A model generated the notes under the pieces. It was given only the letters and a program-made list of their open reading frames with translations, ran no database searches and was not told where the DNA came from. Shown one piece after another: positions 42,142 through 53,572 of a stretch of 64,000 nt of DNA; within the stretch, counting starts at the first letter, position 1, and each line of letters begins with the position of its first letter. The stretch comes from Acanthamoeba lenticulata (lineage: Eukaryota; Discosea; Longamoebia; Acanthamoebidae). The stretch lies in assembly GCA_002179805.1 (NCBI GenBank), contig NAVB01000233.1, forward strand, positions 1 through 64,000, read 5' to 3'. The position numbers were made by a program, and so were the translations under genes.

Positions 42142-44921
42142 ATGTTCGAGCGTACGCTGGACAGCGTCCTCGAGGCATGCTGCCGCCTATGGCATAAGCG
42201 ACGCCTTGAGCGAAGGGCCAGCAACGACAAAGATGCAACATGTTCGCCCTGTGCGGAAACGCAGGATTTGATCCGACCACCTACACCAACGACTTCATCT
42301 CCTTCATCTCCTACCTCCAGTCAGAGCGACTCTTCACACTTTCTTTCCTATCTGCCTTCGCCGTCCACACCTGACCAGCCCGCCGAGCCACCATCTTCAC
42401 CACCAACCACTACACCCGAGGACAGTGTACAGCAGCTCAAGGCGCGCCTATTCAAGCATCTTCTGTGGGCCTTCTCAATGGGCAGCTTCTTCTACTTGGT
42501 CCTGTGCCTGTGCGTCGATCGCACGCTGGCCACCTTCCCCGCCCTCCTTGCCCTTGGGTCGAGCCTCGTCTATTCGTCCCTCCTGTTCTTGCTCTTTATC
42601 GGGCACGGCAGCGCCCTGCGGACCATCGCTCTCATCGCCTGTTGCTACCACCACTTGGCGCTCCTCCTACGCGTAAGTTTTTCGTTCATCTTTCTCAAGT
42701 CATCTTCGTGTAGTGCTTATGCATTTGTTTTATGATTTGTAGTGCGCGGTCTATGGCCTAGGCGTACGGTCAGAGTGCTTTGTGTGGCTGCAGCAGATGC
42801 CCGTCCTGGTCTTCTTCATGCTCGGGCGCAAGGCTGGCATCGTGGCCACGGCCACGGTCATCCTCGAGGGCCTCGGGCTGCTCCTGGCCGAGGGCGCCTT
42901 CGTTGACCGCTCCTTTTCAATGGACTGCGTCATCATGAAGCCCGAGCTCAACCTTGTTGTCATCTCGAGCGAGTGCTCTACCCACAACGTCTCGGGCCTC
43001 AGCGCGAGCCGTCTCGACGACAGCCCGCTCGGTACTTGCTTCTCTCCTTTACACAGCAAGTTCTACTCGCCAAGACCTTCATGTGTCAAGACACTTACCG
43101 GCAGTGTCTTTACACGACCACAGAGATCTGGATGAGCCGCACGTTTGCGCTTCTGTTCTTCAGCGGCTTCGCCTACGCCTACGAGGAGATTCGCTCGTTT
43201 GCCTTGAGCCGCATGGAGCAGATCTTGCGCGAGAAGGAGGAAACCAACGTGTCCCTTCGCAAGGCCACCGAGGCCAAGACTCAATTCATGAGCAACATGA
43301 GCCACGGTACTTGTGACTTGCATCTCGCTTGCTGCTGCTGCAACCTGAGGAAGCCGCTCTCGTCGCAGCTCGGCTTCTCGCCCATTTCCTGACTTCGTCT
43401 CGTGGGCTCTCGTTCTGCAGAACTCCGGACGCCGTTGCACGGCATCATCGCCATGACACGCGAGCTGCTGGGCATGTCGCTGAGCGAAAAGGCCAGAGAG
43501 TCGGCCAAAATCGTGAGCGACTGCGCGGACCACCTGCTGGGCCTCGTCAACGACATCCTCGACTTTGCCCGCATCGAAGCGCAGTACGTCTTTTCCTCCT
43601 TTAAAATAATTATACTTTTTTAAAAAACATTTCAAAAAAACAAAAACAAAAACAAAAACACAGAAAATTCGAGCTGGAGGCAATCCCGTTCTGCGTGGTG
43701 GACGAGGTCAAGAAGGCCGTCAACCTGCACCTGCCGCTGGCGGCCAACCGGGGCGTCAAGCTCGTGGCCGGCGAGCCCACGCTGGAGCACCCGTACCGCA
43801 TCGGCGACCCGCTGCGCCTGCGGCAGATCCTCGTCAACTTGCTGTCCAACGCCATCAAGTTCACGCCCGAGGGCGGCGAAGTGACCCTCCAGGTCCGCGA
43901 CTCGGCCGTCAACCGCGAGGAGATCTCGGTGCGCGTGGAGGACACTGGCATCGGCATCCCCGACGAGTTCCTGCCGCACTTGTTCGACAGCTTCTCGCAG
44001 CTGGACACCAGCGTGCGGCGTCGCCACGGCGGACCCGGCCTTGGGCTGGCCATCTGCAAGAAGCTGTGTCAGGCCATGGGCGGCCGCATCTGGTGCGAGA
44101 GCGCCGTCGGCCGCGGCTCCACGTTCTACTTCACGGTCTACCTGCCGACCTACTCGCCGTCGCCCCGCGCGTCGTCGCCCGCGTCATCCCGCGTGGGCGC
44201 CGACGGCGACCAGCAAGCCGCAGCGGCAGCCGCGGCCGGCCACGGCACGCGCGTGCTGGTGGTAGAGGACAACCCGATCAACCAGAAGGTGGCCACCAAG
44301 ATGCTCACCTCGCTCGGCTGCCAGGTCAAGGTCGCCGGCGATGGGGCCGAGGGTGTCGACCTGTTCGAGAAGGAGGCCTTTGATGTGATCCTGATGGACG
44401 TCCAGATGCCTGTCATGGACGGCTTCCAGGCCACCGCCCGCATCCGCCAGATCGAGCAACAGCGCCGCCGCAACAGCCTTCCGGGCGTCGACGGCGCGAA
44501 GCCTCCAAAGAACGAAGACGAAAGCGAAAGCGAAAACGAAAGCGACGCGGCGACAAAGAAAGAAGACGAAACCGACAAGAAGCAGCAGCAGCAAGTCGAC
44601 GGCGCCGCAGATGCGACGACCGACTGCCAACAACGCGAGAAGGCCGTTGAGGCGACGGCCGATCAAGTGGAAGCGGCCAAGGACGAGGAGGAAGAAGAGC
44701 AGCAGACGCAGGAGCCACAACAACAATCGGCGCTGACGGTGTCGAAGGAGATCCCGATCGTGGCGCTGACGGCGTCGGCGACGCGGGACTACGAGGAGCG
44801 GTGCCTGGAGCAGGGCATGACGTGCTTCCTCACCAAGCCCCTCAAGCGCGAGACGCTGGTGGCCACCCTCGCCAACGTCTGCGGCCGGAGCCGTCCCCGC
44901 CTCCGCAACAACTCGGTCTGA
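42142..44921 (+). CDS. Membrane hybrid sensor histidine kinase HK3
   Basis: Starts MFERTLDSVLEACCRLWHKR, with a Ser/Thr/Pro-rich leader. Membrane segments include LLWAFSMGSFFYLVLCLCVD, LVYSSLLFLLFIGHGSAL and MPVLVFFMLGRKAGIVATAT; the sensor stretch GVRSECFVWLQQMP matches HK1 and HK2. After FALLFFSGFAYAYEEIRSFA come SHELRTPLHGIIAMTRELLG, SDCADHLLGLVNDILDFARI, VNLLSNAIKFTPEGGEV, VEDTGIGIPDEF and GGPGLGLAICKKLCQAMGGR, and the receiver VLVVEDNPINQKVATKMLTS, DVILMDVQMPVMDGFQATAR, VALTASATRDYEERCLEQGM and CFLTKPLKRETL. It keeps the SHE intron of HK1 and HK2 but lacks their intron in the IIA codon and most later ones; the 3' part from about 43663 is one exon. A Lys/Gln/Glu-rich insert of about 100 residues sits in the receiver. 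No HPt domain. Confidence 0.92.
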
Positions 44922-45271
44922 GCTCAGAGCTACCAGAAATTGTCGTAATAAATATAAATAATAAACAAACACGTTTTTAAACTTGTTTCATCAATCCAGT
45001 ACAACCAGGCTTTTATAGATTTGTTCTGATTTTTTTAGGAAACCTTGACTATGTTTTGTTCTGAACTTGCAGAAGAAGATGCAGCATACCATACCACGTG
45101 ATGATGGACCACCAAGATGCAACCGGTGACACTTACAGAAAAGTGGCCCGCAGTCGACTGGCTGGATGAAAGAGGAAATTCGAGCTAGAACTCTCTAGCC
45201 CCAGAAGAGACGAGGTAACCAGAGAGTGATGAAGCAAGCGCCCAAGGGAGACCCAGAAGCTGATATAGCAG
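44922..45271. other. Intergenic, HK3 to HPP gene
   Basis: 350 bases. An AT-rich tract after the HK3 stop is probably its 3' UTR. Then comes ordinary sequence leading to the HPP start. Nothing else seen. Confidence 0.45.
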
Positions 45272-46516
45272 ATGGAAGAGGAGGTGAGTGAGGAGGCCCT
45301 TTCGCAATGGCTCGAGTGGATCGCGCGGCTGAGCCAATGCGACAGGTCCGAGCAGGCGTCCGTCCTGCGCAAGATACCCGCGTCATGTCGAGCCCAGGTC
45401 ATGGCCATTCAGCTCCCTCCATCGAGCAAGGAGGAGGACGAAAGTGCGGCCGAGCAGGATCAGACCCGGGCCACCGGTGCGCAGACGGGCCAGGCCGATG
45501 TGGAGCAGCCGCCTCTCCCGCGGGAAGAAGTCGTGCCCCCGCGCGAGGAGACGCCAAAGCCCGCCGCGCCGCCGTGGCGAGAAGAGTGGAAGAAGGCGCA
45601 GCAGGAAAGCTGGGCGCGGGTCCGCCATCCGTGGACAAAGACGATCCAGCCCACCTGGAAGGGCTGGTTCCCGTCGCCACGCACGTACGACTACCGACTC
45701 GAGACGCCTGCTTCCTACGCAGACAAGATTAGCCGAGCTCCTCTGTTCGGGTACGCCACCTTCCTCCTCTACCTCTTCCGTCTTCTTCATCACTTTATCT
45801 TCTTCTAAAACGTTCCTTTCGGAACAGGTCACCGTGGCCGGCGTCCGTGTGGAAGAGCTTGTGGGCGTGGATCGGGGCGTTCACGGGCATCGCGCTCGTG
45901 GGCATCTTCGCGACGTACGTCTTCTCCAACGACTTTCCCACCTTTTTTGCTGCCGAAGGCGCTGCGGCGACACTGATCTACGCTTTGCCGGACATGCCTG
46001 CGGGTAAGCAAGAGAGACCCATTCTCATCCTCGTCATCTTCATCCTCCTGATTCCGTCTTCTTGTTGGCCCGGGTCTCTCATCTCATCACCGATGCTCGT
46101 TTTCACGGCTCAGCACAACCGCGAAACATGATCGGAGGGGCAGCGATCTCGTCCCTCTTTGCGGTCGTCTTCCAAAAGGCGTTCGCGGCCCATTCGGACC
46201 TGATCTGGCTCGCCGGCGCGCTGTCCGTCGCCACCTCCGTTGCCGCGATGCATCTCACAGGCGCGTGGCCCCTCTTTGTCGTTGCAATGGGAAAAGAAGG
46301 AGCCCATGGCCTGACATCTGTTTTCTTCTTGAAGGCACCATCAACCCGCCAGGCGGTGCGTTGGCCTTGCTGTACATCGTCACCCCCTCAATCCAACAAG
46401 GCCTCGGGTGGTGGTTCATCCTCATCGCCGTCATGAACGTGGCCCTGCTGGTCGGCGTGGGCGTGATCATCGACAACATTCCCCGAATATTCAAGTACCC
46501 AACCCACTGGCTTTGA
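45272..46516 (+). CDS. HPP-family integral membrane protein, nitrite-transporter-like
   Basis: A charged N-terminal region (MEEEVSEEALSQWLEWIARL, then Pro/Glu-rich sequence, then HPWTKTIQPTWKGWFPS) precedes the membrane part. That part has VWKSLWAWIGAFTGIALVGI, a loop ending AAATLIYALPDMPA, then AQPRNMIGGAAISSLFAVVF, IWLAGALSVATSVAAMHLTG, NPPGGALALLYIVTPS and MNVALLVGVGVIIDNIPRIF. QPRN..GG and the (H/N)PPGGA motif with four or so helices are the HPP-family signature. The family's His-Pro-Pro is Asn-Pro-Pro here. A plant chloroplast HPP protein transports nitrite and cyanobacterial ones have been linked to nitrite uptake, so a role after nitrate reductase (31741-35250) is plausible but inferred. 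Three introns. Confidence 0.82.
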
Positions 46517-46906
46517 TTTTGCATGGTCGTCTGGAAATGTATGTGAATAAATGCGAATATTTTGATAAATGGGCAAAACAAATACCAGAATAATACACCA
46601 TTTTATCATCACCATAATACAAGTCGAAGCGACTCCAACAAAAGTAGATGATGTCCGCCAAGGACCACCTAAGCCTTCATTGTGGTGTGCTGGAGAGGTG
46701 AAGAAAAACAACAATTAATTGTCAAGCCCCAAAGTGCCATCCCCAATCATTTCATGGACATGAATAAATGAATAAATAAATATGTAGATATGTAAATAAA
46801 TAGCATAGAGATATATATGGTCAGCATAGACAAGCAAGCAAGCCAGCTTATATCTACATGTAGAAGCTGTGGACCCGTTCTTTGGGGGATGTTCAAGAAG
46901 GAGGCC
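46517..46906. other. Intergenic between convergent HPP and RasGEF genes
   Basis: 390 bases between two stop codons on opposite strands. It holds both 3' ends. AT-rich with an aataaataaataaatatg stretch near 46764-46783. No gene. Confidence 0.5.
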
Positions 46907-49235
46907 TTACGAGCCGCGTGGTTCGTGCGTCAGCGAGATTTTGTACAGTTCGTCCTCGTTCTTCACGTTCAGGTTGTTGAGGAAGTTGATGATGGGCTCC
47001 TCCACCTCCTGCACGGAGAAGGTTCGGTGCTGGAGCCACTCGACTTCCGAGATCAGGTTCCCCAGCATTTCCACCTGTGATCGCGTCCGCGCACACGCAC
47101 ACGCGCGTGTCAGACAACACGACACACACGCACACGCACGCGCGTATGTGCGCACCTTTTCAAAGTTGATGAGGCCGTTGTCGAGGTGGTCCGGGTTCTC
47201 GTCCATGAAGGTGATGTCCTTGAGGATGAGGCCGAGCCAGGGCAGGAGCGGCGTGTTCTCCTTCTTCAGCTTCTGCATCCGCTCGCGGTAGAGCTGGTAG
47301 TTCTTCGTCGGCTTCATCTCGTTCTCCAGCCGCTTGAACATCTCCAGCGCCGCCGCCGACAGGCCCTGCACCCCGCAAACACGCACACACGCGCGCGTGT
47401 GTCATTGCACGGCACACGCACACATGCACACGCGCGCGCGTGTTGCATGATGAAGAGGAAGGGCGAGGAGGACGCACGCCCCACGTGTGCTTGAGTCGGG
47501 AGACGGGCCCCATGGAGAGGCCAGCCAGGATCTCCATCGACGAGTTGAAGTTGTTCATTTGCCAGCAGCCCTGTTGTCGGTTGTCGTCAGCAACGACAGA
47601 TACAAGATGGTGATCGCGCTGAAGAAGAGGATGGTGGCGCACGTCAGCGATGGTGATGAAGCGTTCGAGGGCGGCTCGGCGGGCGGCCAGCACCGGCGTC
47701 GAACAGATCTCCGTCGCCACCCAAAAGGCCACGAAATTGAATCTGTTCACCTGAAATGATTACATGAAACGTTAAAATGTAAAAATAAAATGTAAAAATA
47801 AAAAATAGTTTTTAATAAATTATTATTAAGAGGAAAATGACCAAAAGAACGAAAAGCGGCAAAGAACGAAACGGCAGAGAGATGTACCATGACGTAGACG
47901 AGAGAGCTCATCTGCTCGGTGAGCCACGTCTTGTCGAGGAACTCGCGAAGTCGGATGTTACGGAACAGATTGAACTCGGTCATCGTCAGACATGCCACCA
48001 CCTCCGTCCTGGACAAGGCCTCGAATCAGAAAAGGAACAAGGAGCAAGTAGAAGACATTGAAGAAGAAGAAGAAGAAGAAGAGGGCCGTGTAGAGGTACG
48101 GGTGGATGTCGATAAACTTGAACTCGCCGGGAACGAGTGAACGCGGGAAGAGGGTCTGCGTGATGGACCACACGACGCCGCGGTAGTCGGCGTCGCCAAA
48201 GAAGATGCCGTCGTGGTCTTCTTCGCTCTTGGCTTTGACCTTGGCGACGAGGTCCTTGGAGAAGGTCGGGAAGGGCTCCAGCTGCTTCAGGAATCGGTGC
48301 ATGTCCTTCCACAGCGGGTTGGCAAACTTTTCTCTGCCATTTTTAACAATAATTTATAGTCAATAAAAGAATCATAATATACTATTTGCTTTTGTAAGAA
48401 TACAAATAAATTGTTAATCAAAAAATATAAGGACAAAAATATAATAAATAAAATAAAAAGAATTTGTTGGAGTCATAAGAAGAATTTGTTGGAGTCAAGC
48501 ACACATACTTGGAGGAGAAGAAGTCCTGTGCACCACACATGTCGATCCAATGGAGCAAAAACTTGATGACCGCCCTGTGTAGCAGCAGCAGGAAGGGGGC
48601 AGGTGAGGCGTGAGACGTCTGCTGCGGCCGTTCGTTCAGAGGCTACACTCGGTGCGTACTCGCGCTGGGCCTGGAGCTGCGCGGGGCTGTAGTCCTTTTC
48701 GTTCTCGGGGAAGAACCTGTGGCCAGGAGGACAGGGCGTGGCAGCGAAGGGTGAGCCTTGAAGAAGCCACTACGTGATTTTGTTGTAGTCGCAGATGCTA
48801 AGAAGAAATGCATGCCCGCGTCGTACCTGGTGGTGACCACTTCCCACAGCTGGAAGGGCGAGCACCACTTGCGGTAGCATCGCAAAAAGCACTGAAGGTC
48901 ACCCTTATCTAATCAAATGTGCGAGTAGCGTGAGGCAAAGCGAGATGAATGCGAATGCTAGGGACTGGCAACGCACCAGCGTCCTTTTCGGAGAGGAAGT
49001 AGTTGACAATCGAGTAAATGGTGCCTCCCTTGATCTTCTTCTTCCCATTCTCACCCACCTCCACCACGATTTCGGTGCGCTTGAGCAGTTCACCTGCCTG
49101 CTTGGCCTCCACGGCGCGAGGCGAGGTAAATTCGACCTCGGATGGCGCATCATAGAGAACGGGAAGCAGCTTCAGGTCGGGCATTTGAGTGCGAAACTGA
49201 AGCCCCGTCTCATTCTGTTCATCTCCCGGCTCCAT
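46907..49235 (-). CDS. Ras guanine-nucleotide exchange factor (RasGEF_N and CDC25 domains)
   Basis: Activates a Ras-family GTPase. The RasGEF_N part has KIKGGTIYSIVNYFLSEKDA, then DLQCFLRCYRKWCSPFQLWE and VVTTR. A linker has FFPENEKDYSPAQLQAQREY and LHWIDMCGAQDFFS. The CDC25 catalytic part is VACLTMTEFNLFRNIRLREF, VNRFNFVAFWVATEICSTPV, ALERFITIADVRH, CWQMNNFNSSMEILAGLSMG, SRLKHTWG and TPLLPWLGLILKDITFMDEN, followed by HLDNGLINFEKV and a helical tail to DELYKISLTHEPRGS. The NFNS block is the conserved helix of CDC25 domains. Many introns, two of them CA/TG/CG-rich (about 47073-47157 and 47368-47480), and one carrying GAA repeats. No other domain is visible, so upstream control is not known. 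Confidence 0.87.
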
Positions 49236-50574
49236 CTTGACTTCTCCAATGTGCTTCTATCAAATATTCACCAATTATTATTGCTGCCAATGGCCAATGG
49301 ATAAGCCGGGTTTCGTAGTCGACCGGCAGTGTAAGCTCTGTTGAGAAGAGGGGTGGGCCCTTTGGAGTGGTGAGTTCTCTTCTGCGGGTGGAGATGTTGG
49401 CGAGAGGGCCCCTTTCAGCGAGTGTGTGAGGTGGTCGTGTGTCTCTCTCGGTTGCCTCGGTTATTTTTCTCGTCGACATGATGGCCATCACCGGTCCGCC
49501 AAGAACCATCGCGGCCTCTGGTCTGCTGATGCGAAGGGAAGGAGTTCCAACTTGAAAGCTCTATGCTCAATAGGCGCATGACCTCCCCATTGACGTGCGG
49601 CCGTGGTCGACGCTCCCGCTGGGGCCTGTAGCAAGGCTCATCAGAACGCTCGGCTCGATCATGATGAAGAGAGGCAACCAGCTCTGGCGCCGATACATGC
49701 CGCTGTTCGCCGCTGTTCGGCCGTGGTTGCTCGCCCCCAAACGGAGCACCGGCAGCTTGGCGTTAGTGGCCCGGGACTATTGGTCTCTGGCGCTGGGCCT
49801 GTACGTAGCTCCGTCCTCACCACGCCAGAAGACCTTGAGGGCCAAGTGAAAGGCCCAGGGGTATCATCAGCCTGATGAACCTATTCGGCCGTGGTGACGC
49901 ATAAATGGCGCGAGGCAGTTCTTTTTGGCCAGTTGGAGAGAAACCAAGAATCTCACCCCTTCTTGGTTCATGAGGTAGTCAGTTTACCCGCATCCTTGTT
50001 GGCCCAGCGGAGTACAAGAAGGAGGACGAAAGGACAGAGACCGGTCGTCGGCGAGGGTCTGCGCTTTGCAGCGGTGGTCCCTATCGAACGCTCTCTTCGT
50101 TCTTCCGCCCGTGCTAGAAATGTCGGTGGTGCCTCTTCGTTCTTCTGGCTGAAGGAACGCACAAGAGGAAGCACGTGGGCACATGCACCCTACTGGGGCG
50201 GTGATCTCACCAGCTGCCACATGGTCGTCCCGCTGTTGTTTCCGTTTTCCACCTTTCGCGCTGTGTCGCGGACTGGGCAGGCTATCGCGAGGCAATCTCC
50301 GAGCTCGGGCTGCACGTCACCGACATGTCCCCCACGGGAGCAAAGACCCCTTTAAGGAAAGGTCAGGCAAGCACATGTCGCAACTGCCCCCCGTGGTCGG
50401 CCCTCGATCACAGGCATTTGCATGCCTAGGGGAGATACAGGGCCTTCGTCGTGTTGTGTGCGCGCTGACGCACGGTAGAGCACGTCTTTTTCGTCCGCCA
50501 TAAAGAAGCGCCACTGCGTTCGTCAACTCCCTTCTTCTACACCAGCTTCATCACTACCAACTCGCAAGCTCGTC
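49236..50574. other. Long intergenic stretch, no gene resolved
   Basis: 1339 bases between RasGEF (minus) and the next gene (plus), the longest gap in the window. No frame gives a convincing exon chain. It carries three or four copies of cggccgtggt (49599, 49719, 49887 and a partial near 50393) and a small direct repeat cgctgttcgc/cgctgttcgg near 49691. It could hold a degraded gene, a noncoding RNA or an exon set I missed. Confidence 0.35.
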
Positions 50575-51468
50575 ATGTCGGACGCCAGCAGCCTCGCGGG
50601 CCAGCGGGTCGTCTATTCGGCTCCGCCGCCAAGGAGCGCCGTGGAAGCATTCCTCGTTGGCCAAGACGGCGCTTGCCGCTACCCACATCTGCGCTGGCTG
50701 CTGCAGACCGTCCCTCAGGAGCGCCCGCATCATCCTCAACGGGATGCGCCTCCTCGGCCCCTGGCCAGCACGCATCCTTTCTCCGACTACCCGTCTGGCC
50801 AAAGCAAGAACCAGAAGAGGCCTCGAGCCCAGGGTGATGTGACTCCAACCACAACAGGAATGCAGGCCAAGAAGGATGCTCGTCTCTCCATCTACTTTCT
50901 CCTTAATCCTTCCGAGCCGCCACTTTCTCCTTCATCCCCTTGTTTGCCCTCGCCCACGACGACGACGTGGTCCCCACCAACTACATCATCATCAACAACT
51001 GTGCCTTCGTTGCCAGCACTCCGGAAGGACCACGCCCCTGCGAGCAAGTCTCGTAAAAGACTGCCCGGGCGCACGTCGTCCCCTCAACAAGACGTCTTTA
51101 CCCACGGAGAGGACGAAGACGACGCATCGACGCCCTGTGGGGATCTACAACAACAACGACAACGACAAGATTTCGACCGACCAGCAGCCAAGAGGAGAAG
51201 GCATCATCAAACGTTTGGCGAAGGTGGCATCTCGTCGTCGTTCGCGCCGACAGAGCCGTCAATCGACAAGTCCGCGCGACGGCAGACGGCAACCGACGGG
51301 AGGCAGCAGCAACTACAGCACGAGCCGGGCTCGTCATCGCTCTCGCCATCACAATCGTCGTCATCAGGGTCGGGCTGGTCCTTCGTTTCACACCGTTTCC
51401 GCGTGTGCGATGGGCGAGCCGTGCGCCTCAGCCGCAACAACGAACTCGTCTTCTCCCTCCGCAAGTGA
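50575..51468 (+). CDS. Intronless low-complexity protein, unknown function
   Basis: 297 residues starting MSDASSLAGQRVVYSAPPPR. A folded-looking N-terminal region of about 60 residues (AVEAFLVGQDGACRYPHLRW) is followed by Ser/Pro/Thr-rich and Gln-rich stretches, basic patches (ASKSRKRLPGRTSS, AAKRRRHHQTF) and an ordered end (GWSFVSHRFRVCDGRAVRLS, RNNELVFSLRK). The basic patches might be nuclear signals. A CT-rich 5' UTR (tcccttcttctacaccagc) just upstream supports expression. No known family. Confidence 0.45.
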   Translation: MSDASSLAGQRVVYSAPPPRSAVEAFLVGQDGACRYPHLRWLLQTVPQERPHHPQRDAPPRPLASTHPFSDYPSGQSKNQKRPRAQGDVTPTTTGMQAKKDARLSIYFLLNPSEPPLSPSSPCLPSPTTTTWSPPTTSSSTTVPSLPALRKDHAPASKSRKRLPGRTSSPQQDVFTHGEDEDDASTPCGDLQQQRQRQDFDRPAAKRRRHHQTFGEGGISSSFAPTEPSIDKSARRQTATDGRQQQLQHEPGSSSLSPSQSSSSGSGWSFVSHRFRVCDGRAVRLSRNNELVFSLRK

Positions 51469-52092
51469 GACCAAAAGAACGAAAGAGAGAGAAAGAGCGA
51501 AAGCGAGAGAGCGCGAGCGAGAAGGGACACGCAGAGTAGACAATGTACAATCGATATTACCGACACAAGTAAAGATTAGGCAGAAATCTGCACTAAATAT
51601 CAACTCCGCACCACGCAATATATGAAATTGACCAACACCGGTGTCGTGTTGGCCGTGGTCTGCATCCACCAGCCTTGTGTTGGTGTTGAAGAGGCGGGAG
51701 GGGTCTGGCGGGAGATGTGACCGCACGTGTGTGCGTCGTGGTCCGCGACCTCGGCCGCGGGTGTTTGTCATCGTCTGTCCCCGCGGCAGGCGAGAGTGCC
51801 GTAACACATCAAGGCGCCCACGAGAATAAAAAAATGCAATAAAAATATAAACATCAGATAATGGCACCGAAAGGCAGCAGATACACGAAGATCAGCCTCG
51901 CGTTTTCACGCTTTGCCCTACCTGTACCGTGGTCGTCACCCAGACCGTCGGTTGCACTGCGCCAGACAAATTAGGTGGGCCTTGCCAATTGGTGCGCTTC
52001 TGCGGCATTTTAATTTTCTTTTGTTTTTGAATTTTGTTGCGGCAGGACAAGGGCCAGAAGACAAAGGAGAAGAGACGCACAACACGGCGACG
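51469..52092. other. Intergenic / 5' region of SH3 gene
   Basis: 624 bases. It contains ccaacaccggtgtcgtgttgg near 51632, a short inverted repeat, and a possible first exon starting MAPKGSRYTKISLAFSRFAL at 51861 that would end at a gtaccg donor. That exon does not join the SH3 frame in phase, so it is left out of the gene. Confidence 0.35.
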
Positions 52093-53436
52093 ATGGCATC
52101 TTGGGAGGAGCGGCTGGACCAGCTCGAGCAGAACTTTCTCGCTGAGGTGGAGAGGTTGAAGGAAGACATCTTGGGCCAATTGAACGTCAATACGGACAAG
52201 TACTACACCATCGATAATGAGGTGACCACCTCCTTCACCTCCTCCTTGGCCGTGCCCTCGGCATGCTGGACTACACCCTCCTTGACAAAAATCGAAAAGG
52301 GCGACGAACACGCTGCCGCGACCGCTGTTGAGACGCCAAAAGGCCCGATCGATGGAGAATGCAGCACATCGAACAATAATGTGGAGCCCCCTAGTGTCAC
52401 TCCTCCAGATCCTCCAGTTGAAGTTGTGGTCGTGCCCCCAACTGTAGAAGAATCTCCACCGCCACCATCGACACCACCCGCAGCCGAGCTCCCAGCTGCT
52501 GTCTCTTCCACCTTGTCACCTCCTCAAGTGGGCAGATCGCGTCGTGCTACACCAGCGCGACAGGCTGAGGCTCATGTCGTACGTGTGAGAGTCGCCTACA
52601 AGTTCGAGTCGCAGGAGGAGGACGAGCTGCCCCTCGCCAAGGGCCTCGAGTTGATCGCCTTCATGCGCGAGGTAAGCATTTTGAGCATCTTGACTTTTCA
52701 TCGTGCTACTCGACGATTCTCAAACATTCAATCTCCTGTGTAGGACGAGAGCTGGTGGTGGGGCCAACGACCGGACGGCAAGGTTGGCATCTTCCCCTCC
52801 AACTTTGTCACTGTCCTTGGTACTGCCCCGCCTTCTCCATCTTCTACGTGATGCATCAATCTTGTACATCAAATTCATGGCTCTTTGGTTTGTCTTCCAG
52901 CTGGCGATCCTGCGGCACTGCCCATCCGCGAGGACGACGACGAAGAAGCAGGCGAACAACAGGAAGAACAACAGGAAGAGGGCGATGCTGTTCATCCTCC
53001 GCTCCAACAGTCATCGCCTTCAGAACACGCGACAGCCGCAGGCCCGCCTTCTGTGGTGGCCGAGGCTGAGGCTGAGACGCCGCCCACGAGCAGCCAGCGA
53101 CGGCCGCCGCCACCGCCGTCGGCCCGCCTCAAGCCCACAACTCTCCTTGGCCCCACCGCCGCTGCCTCAGCCGCCGACGGCACTCAAGGCGCCGCCTCCG
53201 ACGCCAGCAATCCAGCGGTGTCGACGACGACATCGACGTCAACGACGCCCAAGAAGCCGGCGGTGCCGCAGCCGTCGCTGAAGCCGACGCAGCGAGGCGA
53301 GGCCGCGAAGAAGGACTGGCACGAGAAGCGGCGGAGCATCCTCCTCCTCCAGGAGCAGAGCCGCACGACGCGCCTTCTCGCCCAGTGGGAAAAGGCCGGA
53401 GCCGGCCTGTCCTTTGCGCCCCCGCCCGCCCAGTAG
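52093..53436 (+). CDS. SH3 domain protein with Pro-rich linkers
   Basis: Starts MASWEERLDQLEQNFLAEVE, a short coiled coil. A Pro-rich segment (PPDPPVEVVVVPPTVEESPP) leads to one SH3 domain: VRVAYKFESQEEDELPLAKG (ALYDY-like), LELIAFMRE, then across a 69-nt intron DESWWWGQRPDGKVGIFPSN (double Trp and PSN) and FVTVLG. A second intron is followed by acidic and Pro-rich sequence (RRPPPPPSARLKPTTLLGPT), possible SH3 ligands, and a coiled end (DWHEKRRSILLLQEQSRTTR). It probably acts as a scaffold in actin or endocytic complexes, inferred from domain type only. The true start could lie in an upstream exon. Confidence 0.75.
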
Positions 53437-53572
53437 TCGTTCCTCTTCTTCATCACGCTCACGTGTACAATAGCTGATAATATTTATTTATTTATTTATG
53501 TTTTTAACAAAAAATACAAACCACAAAATAAAAGTTTTATTTTATTTTACGAATTTAAAAAGAATGAATTCA

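Noticed and set aside
46750..46830. AT-rich tract as a replication origin
   Set aside because: AT-rich sequence between two convergent genes is expected for 3' UTRs. Nothing specific supports an origin.
51861..51923. Possible first exon of the SH3 gene
   Set aside because: It has an ATG and a gtaccg donor, but its phase does not match the next exon.
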